From contig JANQKC010000032.1 of NCBI GenBank assembly GCA_028281325.1, positions 38,187-102,186 on the forward strand: a stretch of DNA of 64,000 nt. Reading direction: 5' to 3'. How positions within the stretch are numbered: position 1 is the first letter of the stretch; each line of letters opens with the position of its first letter. This document shows positions 52,888 to 62,310 of this stretch, piece by piece. The DNA is from Alphaproteobacteria bacterium (GTDB taxonomy: Bacteria > Pseudomonadota > Alphaproteobacteria > UBA8366). A model generated the notes under the pieces. It worked only from the letters and a program-made list of their open reading frames with translations, was not told the DNA's origin and made no database searches. Made by a program: the position numbers and the translations under genes.

Positions 52888-53856
52888 TTACCCCCGTTTG
52901 GCGTGTTCCATTCGCCGTCGCAACTCCGCCGCGACCCGGGCGGTTTCATCGAGCGCCTCGTAGGTCCAACGGTCGAGGGTGCCGTCGAACGGGCGGGTGA
53001 TGCCGGCGTCCGCCAGCGACCTGTGGAACGCATCGAATTTGCTGTCCCGGCGACTCTCCAGATCGACCACGTAGACCGGCGCGCCGGTCGAGCATGCTTC
53101 GGACGCCATGTTCACCGAATCGCATGTCACCACGATCGCGTCGGCCGAGCCTAGGAAGCCGAGATATGGGTTGTCGCCGGCCCCGTCCCAGAACTCGATG
53201 GGCAGGCCGGCCAGACGGTCGCGCAACCGCGCTTCCATGGCCGTGCCCGTCCGCCGGGACGCCGTCACCATGAGGCCGGCGCCATGGTCCCGGGCCAGAC
53301 GGCGCAGCCCGTCGGCCAGTCGGTCGATCACGGCACCGGTCAGGCGGTACACGCTGTTGTTCCCGCCCAGCAGGACGGCGACGCGCGGTTGCGGCAGGTG
53401 CGCGAGAGCCGGCGACAGCTTGGCCGCGGCGGCCGCGAGCTTTTGCGGCGTGACGCGATGCAACGATCCGAGCACCGGAACCACGTTCGGGCCTTCCAGG
53501 CCGTCATGCCGCGGGCTGGCGACCAAATCGAACCGTCGCGGATCGACCCGCGGATGCTCGACATGGACGTGGAAGCTGCGCCCCTTGCTTCGCGATTTGA
53601 CCCACAGCGCCGGGCCGACGGCGTGCCGACCGCAACTGACGATCAGGTCGGGCGCTGGACCGGATAGGGCGTCCGCATTGTCGCCGAGTCCGGACACGCC
53701 GCGCGGCCAAAACGCCGCCGGCAGCCAACGCCATGGAATCGCGGGGAGAATGACCTTCTCGACGATGTCGAATCCGATCGCCTCCGCCAAGCCCATGGCC
53801 TGCGTAACGTGGCCGGCCTTGCCGTCGGTTATGACCCAGGCGATGCGGCTGGTCAT
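52888..53856 (-). CDS. ELM1/GtrOC1-family putative glycosyltransferase-like protein
   Basis: 322 aa, homologue of the plant mitochondrial fission protein ELM1 family, found in many alphaproteobacteria, with a GT-B-like fold and unknown activity. Seen: ITDGKAGHVTQAMGLAEAIG, SCGRHAVGPALWVKSRSKGR, RVAVLLGGNNSVYRLTGAVI, IVVTCDSVNMASEACSTGAP, and VYVVDLESRRDSKFDAFHRS. The conserved Gly-rich and SDSxxM-like motifs suggest nucleotide-sugar binding. Divergent from the Lrp gene. Confidence 0.85.
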   Translation of the reverse strand: MTSRIAWVITDGKAGHVTQAMGLAEAIGFDIVEKVILPAIPWRWLPAAFWPRGVSGLGDNADALSGPAPDLIVSCGRHAVGPALWVKSRSKGRSFHVHVEHPRVDPRRFDLVASPRHDGLEGPNVVPVLGSLHRVTPQKLAAAAAKLSPALAHLPQPRVAVLLGGNNSVYRLTGAVIDRLADGLRRLARDHGAGLMVTASRRTGTAMEARLRDRLAGLPIEFWDGAGDNPYLGFLGSADAIVVTCDSVNMASEACSTGAPVYVVDLESRRDSKFDAFHRSLADAGITRPFDGTLDRWTYEALDETARVAAELRRRMEHAKRG

Positions 53857-53909
53857 CGGAGAATCGATCCTCGCGCCGGCGGCATCGCGGAACAGGGAGC
53901 GTTGTTCTT

Positions 53910-53950
53910 GAAATAATATTTCGCCATCGTGATTTTTGTAATATTATTAC
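53910..53950. promoter_or_regulatory. Two 13-base dyads between the ELM1 and Lrp genes
   Basis: GAAATAATATTTC (53910-53922) and GTAATATTATTAC (53938-53950) are each symmetric about a single central base, their centres 28 bases apart. Both are in the 122-base gap between divergent genes, one of them an Lrp/AsnC regulator, so they look like its paired binding sites. Binding by this protein is inference. Confidence 0.65.
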
Positions 53951-53978
53951 CCAAACGACACATAGGGACTGCACTTCC

Positions 53979-54482
53979 ATGCGCCGAGTGAAACTCGACA
54001 AAATCGACCTGCGCATACTGCGCGACCTGCAGGCCAATGGGCGAATGACGAATGTCGACCTGGCCAAGCGGGCGGGAATTTCCGCGCCGCCGTGTTTGCG
54101 CCGCGTCCGGGCGCTCGAAGAAGCGGACTATATCCGAGGATACCATGCCGACGTGAATGCCGAAGCGCTCGGCTATGGCGTGACGGTTTTCGCCCAGGTC
54201 GGGTTGTCGAGCCAGGCCGAGTCCGATCTCGTCGCCTTCGAGACGCTGGTGGACCAGTGGCCGCAGGTGCGCGAATGCTACATGCTCGCCGGGGAAACGG
54301 ATTTCCTGTTGCGCATCGTCGCGACGGATTGGGACAGCTACAACAAATTCCTGACGTCTGAATTGACCTCGGCGCCGAATGTCAGCCATGTCAAATCCGC
54401 GTTGGCGATCCGCGCGTCGAAGCAGGAGGCCGGTGTGCCGATCGACGACACGATGACGATCCCCGGCGCCACGACCGAATAG
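53979..54482 (+). CDS. Lrp/AsnC-family transcriptional regulator
   Basis: 167 aa. N-terminal helix-turn-helix: LDKIDLRILRDLQANGRMTN and DLAKRAGISAPPCLRRVRALE; C-terminal RAM/AsnC ligand domain about 70-150 with VTVFAQVGLSSQAESDLVAF and VRECYMLAGETDFLLRIVAT. Octameric amino-acid-responsive regulators. Divergent from the ELM1-family gene with two dyads in between. Confidence 0.95.
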   Translation: MRRVKLDKIDLRILRDLQANGRMTNVDLAKRAGISAPPCLRRVRALEEADYIRGYHADVNAEALGYGVTVFAQVGLSSQAESDLVAFETLVDQWPQVRECYMLAGETDFLLRIVATDWDSYNKFLTSELTSAPNVSHVKSALAIRASKQEAGVPIDDTMTIPGATTE

Positions 54483-54538
54483 TCGCGGCATGGGCTCGAT
54501 AGTCATTTTTTGGGGCAAGGGAACGGCGGGACCGGTCC

Positions 54539-55021
54539 CTATTTATAACGGACTTTGACGATCTCGTAGTCTTTCTGACCGCCGGGCGTCACCACCTCGA
54601 CACTGTCGCCGACCACGCGGCCGATCAGCGCGCGCGCAATCGGTGACGTAACGGAGATACGGCCGGCCGATGCCTCGGCCTCGTATTCGCCGACGATCTG
54701 ATAGGTCTTTTCCTCGTCGGTGTCCTCGTCGGCCACCGTGACGGTCGCCCCGAATTTGATCTCTTTACCCTTCAGCGCTTTGACGTCGATGACCTCGATG
54801 CGGCTGAACTGGTCTTCGAGTTCCAGAATCCGGCCTTCGATAAAACTCTGATGCTCGCGTGCGGCATGATACTCGGCATTCTCCGAAAGATCGCCATGCT
54901 CGCGCGCCGCGGCAATCGCTTTGATCACCGCAGGGCGCTCGACGCCCTTCAGGTTTTTCAGCTCTTCGTGCAAGCGGCTTGCGCCATCCGCGGTAATAGG
55001 AATTTTATCCATGTCACTCAC
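54539..55021 (-). CDS. greA: Transcription elongation factor GreA
   Basis: 160 aa. N-terminal coiled coil with HEELKNLKGVERPAVIKAIA and AREHGDLSENAEYHAAREHQ carrying the conserved Asp-Leu-Ser-Glu-Asn tip region, then C-terminal FKBP-like domain with TVADEDTDEEKTYQIVGEYE and SVTSPIARALIGRVVGDSVE. Starts possible at 55021 (MSDMDK) or 55012 (MDK). Downstream of carB by 83 bases with a hairpin between; carA-carB-greA is a common order. Confidence 0.97.
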   Translation of the reverse strand: MSDMDKIPITADGASRLHEELKNLKGVERPAVIKAIAAAREHGDLSENAEYHAAREHQSFIEGRILELEDQFSRIEVIDVKALKGKEIKFGATVTVADEDTDEEKTYQIVGEYEAEASAGRISVTSPIARALIGRVVGDSVEVVTPGGQKDYEIVKVRYK

Positions 55022-55043
55022 CTAAACCGGCGAAAAGGGAACC

Positions 55044-55068
55044 TTCGGCCTAACAGTAAGAGGCCGAA
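55044..55068 (-). terminator. Hairpin in the carB-greA gap
   Basis: TTCGGCCT (55044-55051) pairs with AGGCCGAA (55061-55068), 9-base loop. On the minus strand it is followed by a T-rich run only after about 8 bases. It may be a leaky terminator or a processing site between carB and greA. Confidence 0.4.
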
Positions 55069-55104
55069 CGCCATCCCTGTTCGTCATCGGGGAAATTAAT
55101 AGTT

Positions 55105-58100
55105 TTATCGACCCATAAAATAGGATTGGAGCGGGGCGACATCAAGAGACCCGTCCTGCAATGCAGCAATTGCTTGTACCGCCGCTTTCGCACCCGCAAC
55201 GGTCGTATAATAAGGAATCTGATGGATTAGCGCCGTCCGCCGCAAGCTGAAACTGTCGGCGATGGCCTGTGCGCCTTCGGTGGTGTTGAACATCAACTGA
55301 ATGTCGCCGTTGATCATCGCGTCGACGATATGCGGCTGTCCTTCCCGGACCTTGTTGACTTGTTCGACCGGAATACCGTGCGAGTCGAGATAGGCCGCCG
55401 TGCCCCGTGTCGCGACGAGGGTGAATCCGAGATCGGAAATCTCGCGGGCGATGTCCTTGACCGCGTCCTTGTCGTGATCCTTGACGGAGACGAAGACACG
55501 GCCGCCGGTCGGCAGTTCGACGCCGCCGCCGAGCTGCGCCTTGGCGAAGGCGCGGCCGAAATCGCCGTCCAGTCCCATGACCTCGCCGGTCGATTTCATC
55601 TCCGGGCCGAGCACCACGTCGACGCCGGGGAAGCGGGCGAACGGGAACACGGCCTCCTTGACGGCGACATGCTTGCCGGTGCTCTTGGGCTCGAGCGTGA
55701 AGGAGCCGAGTTTTTCTCCCGCCATGATGCGGGCCGCGATCTTGGCGATGGGGATGCCCGTCGCTTTCGCCACGAAGGGCACGGTTCGGCTGGCACGCGG
55801 ATTGACCTCAATGAGGTACACCTCGCCGTCCTTGATCGCGTACTGCACGTTCATCAGGCCGACGACATTGAGCGCCCGGGCCAGCGCGTCGGTTTGACGT
55901 TTGATCTCGTCGATGGCGTCGGGGCCGAGCGAGTAAGGCGGCAGCGAACAGGCGCTGTCGCCGGAGTGAATGCCCGCCTCCTCGATATGTTCCATGATCC
56001 CGGCGACGTGCACCGACTCGCCGTCGCACAGCGCGTCCACGTCGACCTCGATGGCGTCGCGCAGGAAGTGGTCGACCAGGACCGGATGGTCGCCCGACAC
56101 CTGCACCGCGGTCCGCATGTAGCGCCGCAACCCGTCGACGTCATGCACCAGCTCCATCGCGCGGCCGCCCAATACATAGGATGGGCGCAGCAGCACCGGG
56201 TACCCGATCTCTTCGGCGATTCGCTCCGCCTCTTCCGACGAGGTGGCCGTGCCGTTCGGCGGCTGCCGGAGGCTGAGATCGACCAGCAGGTTCTGGAACC
56301 GCTCGCGGTCTTCGGCCAGGTCGATGGCATCCGGCGACGTGCCGAGGATGGGAATGCCCGCGTCCGACAGCGCCTGCGCCAGTTTCAGCGGAGTCTGCCC
56401 GCCGAACTGCACGATGACGCCGTGCAGCGTTCCCTTTTCCTGTTCGGCGCGGACCAGCGAGATGACGTCTTCGGTGGTGAGGGGCTCGAAATAGAGGCGG
56501 TCCGATGTGTCGTAATCCGTCGATACGGTCTCCGGATTGCAGTTCACCATGATCGTCTCGAACCCGGCCTCCTTGAGCGCGTAGGCCGCGTGCACGCAGC
56601 AATAGTCGAACTCGATGCCTTGGCCGATCCGGTTCGGGCCGCCGCCGAGGATGACCACCTTGGTGCGGTCGCTAACATCGGCCTCGCATTCGGCGGCGGT
56701 GAAGGCGTTGCCTTCATACGCCGAATACATGTACGGCGTCAGCGATGGGAATTCGGCGGCGCAGGTGTCGATGCGTTTATAGACCGGCGCGGTGCCGAGC
56801 GTGCCGCGGTGTGCGGCGACCTCCGTCTCCGTCTGGCCGCTGAGCGCGGCGAGCCGGGCGTCGCTGAAGCCCATCTTCTTGAGGCGCAGCATCTCGTCCG
56901 CCCGGTCCGGCAGGCCGTTCGTTCGCACCGTGCCTTCGGCGTCGACGATTTCCTCGATCTGGCGCAGGAACCACGGGTCGATCTTGCAGGCGTCGTGGAT
57001 CGCCTCGACCGACAGGCCCTGGCGGAACGCCTGCGCCACCAGCAGCAGCCGGTCCGGTGCGGGGACGCGCAGCGCGTTGCGCAGGGTTTCGGCCTCGCTG
57101 TCGTCGGCGTTGGCGCTCGGCACGTCGACTTCGTCGAAGCCGGACAGGTCGGTTTCCATCGACCGCAGCGCCTTTTGTACGCTCTCCTGGAAATTGCGGC
57201 CGATCGACATGGCCTCGCCGACCGACTTCATCGCCGTCGTCAGCAGCGGGTCCGCGCCCGGGAATTTCTCGAAGGTGAAGCGCGGCATCTTGGTGACGAC
57301 ATAGTCGATGGTCGGTTCGAAACTGGCCGGCGTCACCTTGGTGATGTCGTTGTCCAATTCGTCCAGCGTGTAGCCGACGGCGAGCTTGGCCGCGATCTTC
57401 GCGATCGGGAAGCCGGTCGCCTTGGACGCCAGCGCCGACGAGCGCGAGACGCGCGGGTTCATCTCGATCACCACCAGCCGGCCCGTCGCCGGGTCGACGG
57501 CGAATTGCACGTTCGATCCGCCGGTGTCCACGCCGATCTCGCGCAGGCAGGCGATCGAGGCGTCGCGCATCACCTGGTATTCCTTGTCCGTCAGGGTCAG
57601 CGCGGGCGCGACCGTGACCGAGTCGCCGGTGTGGATCCCCATCGGGTCGATATTCTCGATCGAGCAGATGATGATGCAGTTGTCCGCATTGTCGCGGACG
57701 ACCTCCATCTCGTATTCCTTCCAGCCGAGCACCGATTCCTCGATCAGCACCTCGCTGACGGGGGACGCGCGCAGGCCGGAATTCAGCAGGTCGAAATATT
57801 CGTCGCGGTTGTAGGCGATGCCGCCGCCGGTGCCGCCCAGCGTGAAGGAGGGCCGGAAGACGGCGGGCAGGCCGATCTCGTCGATCGCGGCCATTCCTTC
57901 GTCGACCGTGCGGACGAGCTGGCTGCGCGGGCTTTCCAGGCCGATCACGTTCATCGCCTCGCGGAATAGCTGGCGGTCCTCGGCCTTGGCGATGACGTCG
58001 GCCTTGGCGCCGATCATCTCGATGCCGAGCCGTTCCAACACGCCGTCCTTCCACAGGTCCATCGCCGTGTTCAGCGCGGTTTGGCCGCCCATCGTCGGCA

Positions 58101-58359
58101 GCAAGGCGTCGGGCCGTTCGCGTTCGAGGATCTTGGCGACGATCGCCGGCGTGATCGGCTCCACATAGGTGGCGTCGGCGGTGTCCGGGTCGGTCATGAT
58201 CGTCGCCGGGTTCGAGTTGACCAGGATGACCCGGTAGCCTTCCTCGCGCAGCGCCATGCAGGCTTGCGTGCCGGAATAGTCGAATTCGCAGGCCTGGCCG
58301 ATGACGATCGGCCCGGCCCCGATGATCATGATCGATTTGATGTCGGTGCGTTTTGGCAT
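55105..58359 (-). CDS. carB: Carbamoyl-phosphate synthase large subunit
   Basis: 1084 aa. Two ATP-grasp halves: first with [20 protein letters not shown] and [17 protein letters not shown] region and [20 protein letters not shown]; second with [20 protein letters not shown] and [21 protein letters not shown]-terminal allosteric MGS-like domain about residues 935-1084 ([20 protein letters not shown]). Makes carbamoyl phosphate for pyrimidine and arginine synthesis. Follows carA by 18 bases. Confidence 0.98.
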   Translation of the reverse strand: MPKRTDIKSIMIIGAGPIVIGQACEFDYSGTQACMALREEGYRVILVNSNPATIMTDPDTADATYVEPITPAIVAKILERERPDALLPTMGGQTALNTAMDLWKDGVLERLGIEMIGAKADVIAKAEDRQLFREAMNVIGLESPRSQLVRTVDEGMAAIDEIGLPAVFRPSFTLGGTGGGIAYNRDEYFDLLNSGLRASPVSEVLIEESVLGWKEYEMEVVRDNADNCIIICSIENIDPMGIHTGDSVTVAPALTLTDKEYQVMRDASIACLREIGVDTGGSNVQFAVDPATGRLVVIEMNPRVSRSSALASKATGFPIAKIAAKLAVGYTLDELDNDITKVTPASFEPTIDYVVTKMPRFTFEKFPGADPLLTTAMKSVGEAMSIGRNFQESVQKALRSMETDLSGFDEVDVPSANADDSEAETLRNALRVPAPDRLLLVAQAFRQGLSVEAIHDACKIDPWFLRQIEEIVDAEGTVRTNGLPDRADEMLRLKKMGFSDARLAALSGQTETEVAAHRGTLGTAPVYKRIDTCAAEFPSLTPYMYSAYEGNAFTAAECEADVSDRTKVVILGGGPNRIGQGIEFDYCCVHAAYALKEAGFETIMVNCNPETVSTDYDTSDRLYFEPLTTEDVISLVRAEQEKGTLHGVIVQFGGQTPLKLAQALSDAGIPILGTSPDAIDLAEDRERFQNLLVDLSLRQPPNGTATSSEEAERIAEEIGYPVLLRPSYVLGGRAMELVHDVDGLRRYMRTAVQVSGDHPVLVDHFLRDAIEVDVDALCDGESVHVAGIMEHIEEAGIHSGDSACSLPPYSLGPDAIDEIKRQTDALARALNVVGLMNVQYAIKDGEVYLIEVNPRASRTVPFVAKATGIPIAKIAARIMAGEKLGSFTLEPKSTGKHVAVKEAVFPFARFPGVDVVLGPEMKSTGEVMGLDGDFGRAFAKAQLGGGVELPTGGRVFVSVKDHDKDAVKDIAREISDLGFTLVATRGTAAYLDSHGIPVEQVNKVREGQPHIVDAMINGDIQLMFNTTEGAQAIADSFSLRRTALIHQIPYYTTVAGAKAAVQAIAALQDGSLDVAPLQSYFMGR

Positions 58360-58377
58360 GCGGCGGTTGCGGCTTCC

Positions 58378-59550
58378 TTAGCGCCGGGCGTCGATATAGT
58401 CGACGAAGCGGCGGAATAGATAGTGGCTGTCGTGCGGGCCCGGCGACGCCTCGGGGTGGTATTGCACGCCGAAGACGGGGCGGTCGGTCGCGGCGATGCC
58501 GGCGATGGTCTGGTCGAACAGCGAGCGGTGGGTGACGTCGATGCCGTCGGGCAGGGTTTCCGACTGCACGACGAAGCCGTGGTTCTGGCTGGTGATCTCC
58601 ACCTTGCCGGTCGTCAGGTCCTTGATCGGGTGGTTGGCGCCGCGATGGCCGTGATGCATCTTCTCGGTCTTCGCGCCCAGCGCCAGCGCCAGCATCTGAT
58701 GGCCGAGGCAGATTCCGAAGACCGGCAGGCCGGTCGCCAGGATCTTCCGGATCGCCGGCACCGCGTATGCGCCGGTCGCGGCCGGATCGCCCGGGCCGTT
58801 CGACAGGAACACGCCGTCCGGGTCGTGCTGCAGGATGTCGTCGGCCGTCGCGGTGGCCGGCACGACCGTCACGTCGCAGCCCAAATCCGCGAGACAGCGC
58901 AGGATGTTCCGCTTCGCGCCGTAATCCACCGCCACGACATGCCGCGTCGGGTTTTCCATCGCGCCGTAGCCGGACCCCAGGGACCAGCGCGTTTCGGTCC
59001 ATTTATAGGTCTGCGTGCAACTCACGTCCTTCGCCAGGTCCATGCCTTCCAGGCCGGGCCAGTCGGTCGCCGCGCGACGGAGGGCGGCGATATCGAACTC
59101 TCCGTCCGGCGCGTGCGCGATGGTCGCGTTCGGCGCGCCGAGATCGCGGATGCGCGCCGTCAGGGCGCGCGTGTCGACGCCGCCGATGCCGATCAACCCT
59201 TGGGCGGCCAGCCAGTCGTTGAAATGCTGCGCGGCGCGCCAGTTCGACGGCTCGGTGATGTCCGCGCGCAACACGCAGCCGCGCGCGGCGGGCGTGAGCG
59301 TTTCGATGTCTTCCGGGTTCGCGCCGGTATTGCCGATATGCGGGAAGGTGAAGGTGATGATCTGGCCGGCATAGGACGGATCGGTCAAGATTTCCTGATA
59401 CCCGGTCATTGCGGTATTGAAGCAGACTTCGCCGACCGCGTCGCCGGGGGCGCCGAACCCCTTACCCCAAAAAATCGAGCCATCCGCCAGAACGAGGGCG
59501 GCCGTCGCATCGGGCGGCGGGGTTTGGTCGGAAGGGCGCGTTTCCGCCAT
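58378..59550 (-). CDS. carA: Carbamoyl-phosphate synthase small subunit
   Basis: 390 aa glutaminase subunit. Seen: N-terminal ALVLADGSIFWGKGFGAPGD, VCFNTAMTGYQEILTDPSYA, and class I amidotransferase domain with the nucleophile Cys in VFGICLGHQMLALALGAKTE, and His/Glu in VFGVQYHPEASPGPHDSHY. Promoter TTGACG-N17-TAGAAC upstream; about 86 bases of leader predicted. Divergent from the YqeY-like gene. Confidence 0.98.
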   Translation of the reverse strand: MAETRPSDQTPPPDATAALVLADGSIFWGKGFGAPGDAVGEVCFNTAMTGYQEILTDPSYAGQIITFTFPHIGNTGANPEDIETLTPAARGCVLRADITEPSNWRAAQHFNDWLAAQGLIGIGGVDTRALTARIRDLGAPNATIAHAPDGEFDIAALRRAATDWPGLEGMDLAKDVSCTQTYKWTETRWSLGSGYGAMENPTRHVVAVDYGAKRNILRCLADLGCDVTVVPATATADDILQHDPDGVFLSNGPGDPAATGAYAVPAIRKILATGLPVFGICLGHQMLALALGAKTEKMHHGHRGANHPIKDLTTGKVEITSQNHGFVVQSETLPDGIDVTHRSLFDQTIAGIAATDRPVFGVQYHPEASPGPHDSHYLFRRFVDYIDARR

Positions 59551-59642
59551 TGGCTCCTGAACTCAAGTGTGTAACGCGTGCGTGCGCATGGTTTTGCGCC
59601 GACCGCGCGATAATCGCAACAGCCCGTGCGCAAATTGTCGTG

Positions 59643-59671
59643 GTTCTAAGCAAAAGCCGTGCCGCCGTCAA
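59643..59671 (-). promoter_or_regulatory. Probable carA promoter
   Basis: Minus strand TTGACG (59671-59666), 17-base spacer, TAGAAC (59648-59643). Matches the -35/-10 form of alphaproteobacterial sigma-70 promoters. Start site estimated near 59636, about 86 bases before the carA ATG. A and T dominate the region just upstream (59676-59700), consistent with an UP-like element. Confidence 0.65.
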
Positions 59672-59791
59672 GGTTTTATTAATAAATTAATTGTGTAAGA
59701 TCAATGCGTTAGCGCTTCGTTTCCTGTTGCGCTACCATTCCGGTTTCGTGTACGGTTTTTGCTTGTCGCAAATTGCGGGCTTAGGGAAAGA

Positions 59792-60247
59792 ATGATGCGC
59801 GACCGTTTGAACGAAGCGCTCAAAGAAGCCACCTTGGCGAAAGACAGCTGCGCGACGGCGACGATTCGCCTTATTCTCGCGGCGTTGAAGGACCGCGACA
59901 TCGCGGCCCGGTCGAAGGACAGCAAGTCCGGCATCAGCGATGAGGAAATTCTCGGCCTGCTGCAGACCATGGTGAAGCAGCGCCGCGAAAGCATCGAGAT
60001 GTACGAGAAGGGCGGCCGCGAAGACCTGGCCGAACGCGAGGGGCGCGAGATCGAGGTGATCCAGCGCTTCCTGCCGGAACAGATGGACGAGGCGGCGATC
60101 GCCACGGCGGTCGAGCAGGTCATCGCGTCGGTCGGCGCCGGCGGGCTCAAGGAGATGGGCAAGGTGATGGCCGCGCTGCGCGCGCAATATGCCGGGCGGA
60201 TGGATTTCGCCAAGGCCAGCGCGGCGGCGAAACAGAAACTGTCGTAA
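59792..60247 (+). CDS. GatB/YqeY domain-containing protein
   Basis: 151 aa helical protein homologous to the tail domain of GatB/GatE amidotransferases; function as tRNA-binding accessory is suggested. Seen: MMRDRLNEALKEATLAKDSC, RLILAALKDRDIAARSKDSK, GISDEEILGLLQTMVKQRRE and MGKVMAALRAQYAGRMDFAK. ATGs at 59792 and 59795 both plausible; AGGGAA upstream. In alphaproteobacteria this gene commonly lies between carAB and dnaG-rpoD, as here. Confidence 0.93.
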   Translation: MMRDRLNEALKEATLAKDSCATATIRLILAALKDRDIAARSKDSKSGISDEEILGLLQTMVKQRRESIEMYEKGGREDLAEREGREIEVIQRFLPEQMDEAAIATAVEQVIASVGAGGLKEMGKVMAALRAQYAGRMDFAKASAAAKQKLS

Positions 60248-60392
60248 GCTCTCGGTGGCGTCACGGCCGGGCGCGATTGGCGTTTCCGGCAATCATTCAA
60301 AATCGAGTTTTGTGGATTTTGTCGGTGCGCTGCAATCGACAAGAGGGACATCAATGGCCATATTGACGGATGGGTAATCCAGAGATTTGCTG

Positions 60393-62213
60393 ATGGCCTA
60401 TCCGCCGAACTTCCTTGACGAGATTCGCGGGCGCGTTGCGGTATCCGACGTCTGCGCCAAGCGCGTGAAATTGATGCGCCGCGGCCGCGAGCATGTCGGC
60501 CTTAGCCCGTTCAATCAGGAAAAGACCCCGTCCTTCACCGTCAACGACGAGAAGGGCTTTTACCACTGCTTCAGCAGCGGCAAGCATGGCGATATCTTCT
60601 CCTTCGTCATGGAGACGGAGGGACTGAGTTTTCCGGAAGCGGTGGAGACGCTCGCGGCGCAGGCCGGACTGGCCATTCCCGAACAGACGCCGCAGGACCG
60701 CGAACGCGAACAACGCCGCGCGTCGCTGTATGACGTGACCGAAGCGGCGTGCAAGTGGTTCGAGATGCAGTTGCGCCGTGGGGCCGGGGCCGAGGGGCTC
60801 GACTATCTGCGCAACCGCGGTCTCGACGACGGCACGATCCGGCATTTTCGGCTCGGCTACGCGCCGGAAGGCCGCGCCATGGCCGAGGCGTTGACCGCGC
60901 AGGGCATCAAGGAACGCGATCTGCTGGAGACCGGTCTATTAAGAAAGCCGGATGACGGTCGCGCGCCCTACGCCTTCTTCCGGAACCGGGTGATGTTCCC
61001 GATCACCGATCGGCGCGGCCGGGTCATCGCCTTCGGCGGTCGTATCCTGGGCGACGGGTCGGCGGCGAAATACATCAACTCGCCCGATACGCCGCTCTTC
61101 GACAAGGGGCGGACACTTTATAATCTGGCGGGCGCGCGGCAGGCGTCGCACGATACCGGCCAACTGTTGGTGACCGAAGGGTATATGGACGTGATCGCGC
61201 TGGTGCGCGCCGGCTTCAAGGCGGCGGTGGCGCCGCTCGGCACCGCGCTGACCGAAGACCAGATCGAGCAGCTTTGGCGGCTGTCGGCGGAACCGGTGCT
61301 GTGCTTCGACGGCGACGCGGCCGGGCAGCGGGCGGCCTCGCGCGGCGCGGAACGCGCCTTGCCCCTGCTCAAGCCCGGCCGGTCGCTGCGTTTCGCTTAT
61401 CTGCCGGCCGGACAAGACCCCGATAGCCTGATTCAGGGCCAGGGCGTCGCCGCGATGCAACGGGTCATCGACGGCGCGCACCCGCTGATGGATATGGTCT
61501 GGGAGACCGAGACCGCGGTCACGCCGCTGGACACGCCGGAACGCCGCGCCGACCTGGAAGTGCGCCTGCGGAAACGCGTGGCCCAGATCGCCGACGACAC
61601 CGTGAAACAGCATTACGGCGACATGCTGCGCGAACGGCTGCGGGAAACCTTCCGGCCGTCCGCACGCCGGGATTTCCCGGGAAACGGCCGGATGCGCGGA
61701 AATTCGCCGAAAACCGGGCCGCGCAGCAATCTGGCGAGCCTCGTCGCCTCGAATCCACGGCGGCGGCAACAGGCGCTTCTTGCAACACTTGTTAACTATC
61801 CTGCGCTATACGAAGAGCTGGTGGAAACGATTGCGATGGTCGATTTGGACCCTGACCTTGACAAATTACGCCAGGAAATCCATCACTTAATGGCCTCGGC
61901 GCCGGGTCTTGACTCTGACGGCTTGAAACGCCACCTCTCTGAGACGGTGGATTCGGGCTCTCTTAAGGGTTTGCTCGGTAAGGATGTGCTACTACACGCT
62001 GGATTTGCCCGCACTGGCGCGCCTTTAGAAGAGGCGGCGGCCGGCGTTAGGGATTTACTGGCATCGATGCTTCGGACGAGCCGGAGCAGGGAGTTGTTGC
62101 AAGAGGGCCGAATTGCGGAAGCGGAAGGGACTGCCGATGGCGAGGCAAGATTCCTACGGATCCGAAACGAATTCGAACGTGCTGAGAGTGAGATTGCCAA
62201 GTTGGAGGATTAA
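60393..62213 (+). CDS. dnaG: DNA primase
   Basis: 606 aa. N-terminal CHC2-type domain (1-105) in which the zinc ligands are altered: Ser38, Asn41, Cys59 and Ser62 (GLSPFNQEKTPSF; FYHCFSSGKHG). Catalytic TOPRIM domain about 245-340 with VTEGYMDVIALVRAGFKAAV and CFDGDAAGQRAASRG; C-terminal helicase-interacting part about 450-606. From about 61750 the codons shift to TTA, CTA, CTT and similar, unlike the rest. rpoD follows after 97 bases, the usual macromolecular synthesis order. Confidence 0.97.
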   Translation: MAYPPNFLDEIRGRVAVSDVCAKRVKLMRRGREHVGLSPFNQEKTPSFTVNDEKGFYHCFSSGKHGDIFSFVMETEGLSFPEAVETLAAQAGLAIPEQTPQDREREQRRASLYDVTEAACKWFEMQLRRGAGAEGLDYLRNRGLDDGTIRHFRLGYAPEGRAMAEALTAQGIKERDLLETGLLRKPDDGRAPYAFFRNRVMFPITDRRGRVIAFGGRILGDGSAAKYINSPDTPLFDKGRTLYNLAGARQASHDTGQLLVTEGYMDVIALVRAGFKAAVAPLGTALTEDQIEQLWRLSAEPVLCFDGDAAGQRAASRGAERALPLLKPGRSLRFAYLPAGQDPDSLIQGQGVAAMQRVIDGAHPLMDMVWETETAVTPLDTPERRADLEVRLRKRVAQIADDTVKQHYGDMLRERLRETFRPSARRDFPGNGRMRGNSPKTGPRSNLASLVASNPRRRQQALLATLVNYPALYEELVETIAMVDLDPDLDKLRQEIHHLMASAPGLDSDGLKRHLSETVDSGSLKGLLGKDVLLHAGFARTGAPLEEAAAGVRDLLASMLRTSRSRELLQEGRIAEAEGTADGEARFLRIRNEFERAESEIAKLED

Positions 62214-62310
62214 CTCCGGGGGCATAGGCGCAATCTACGCTGTATGGGGCTAAACGCGGCGCGCGGCCGACCCGCGCGCAAGAGCTAAAAAAGAGAAGGG
62301 GCGATTGCCT

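Noticed and set aside
55330..57969. Long plus-strand open frame opposite carB (879 codons)
   Set aside because: Composition is Arg/Asp/His-rich, without domain-like motifs; carB on the other strand explains the region.
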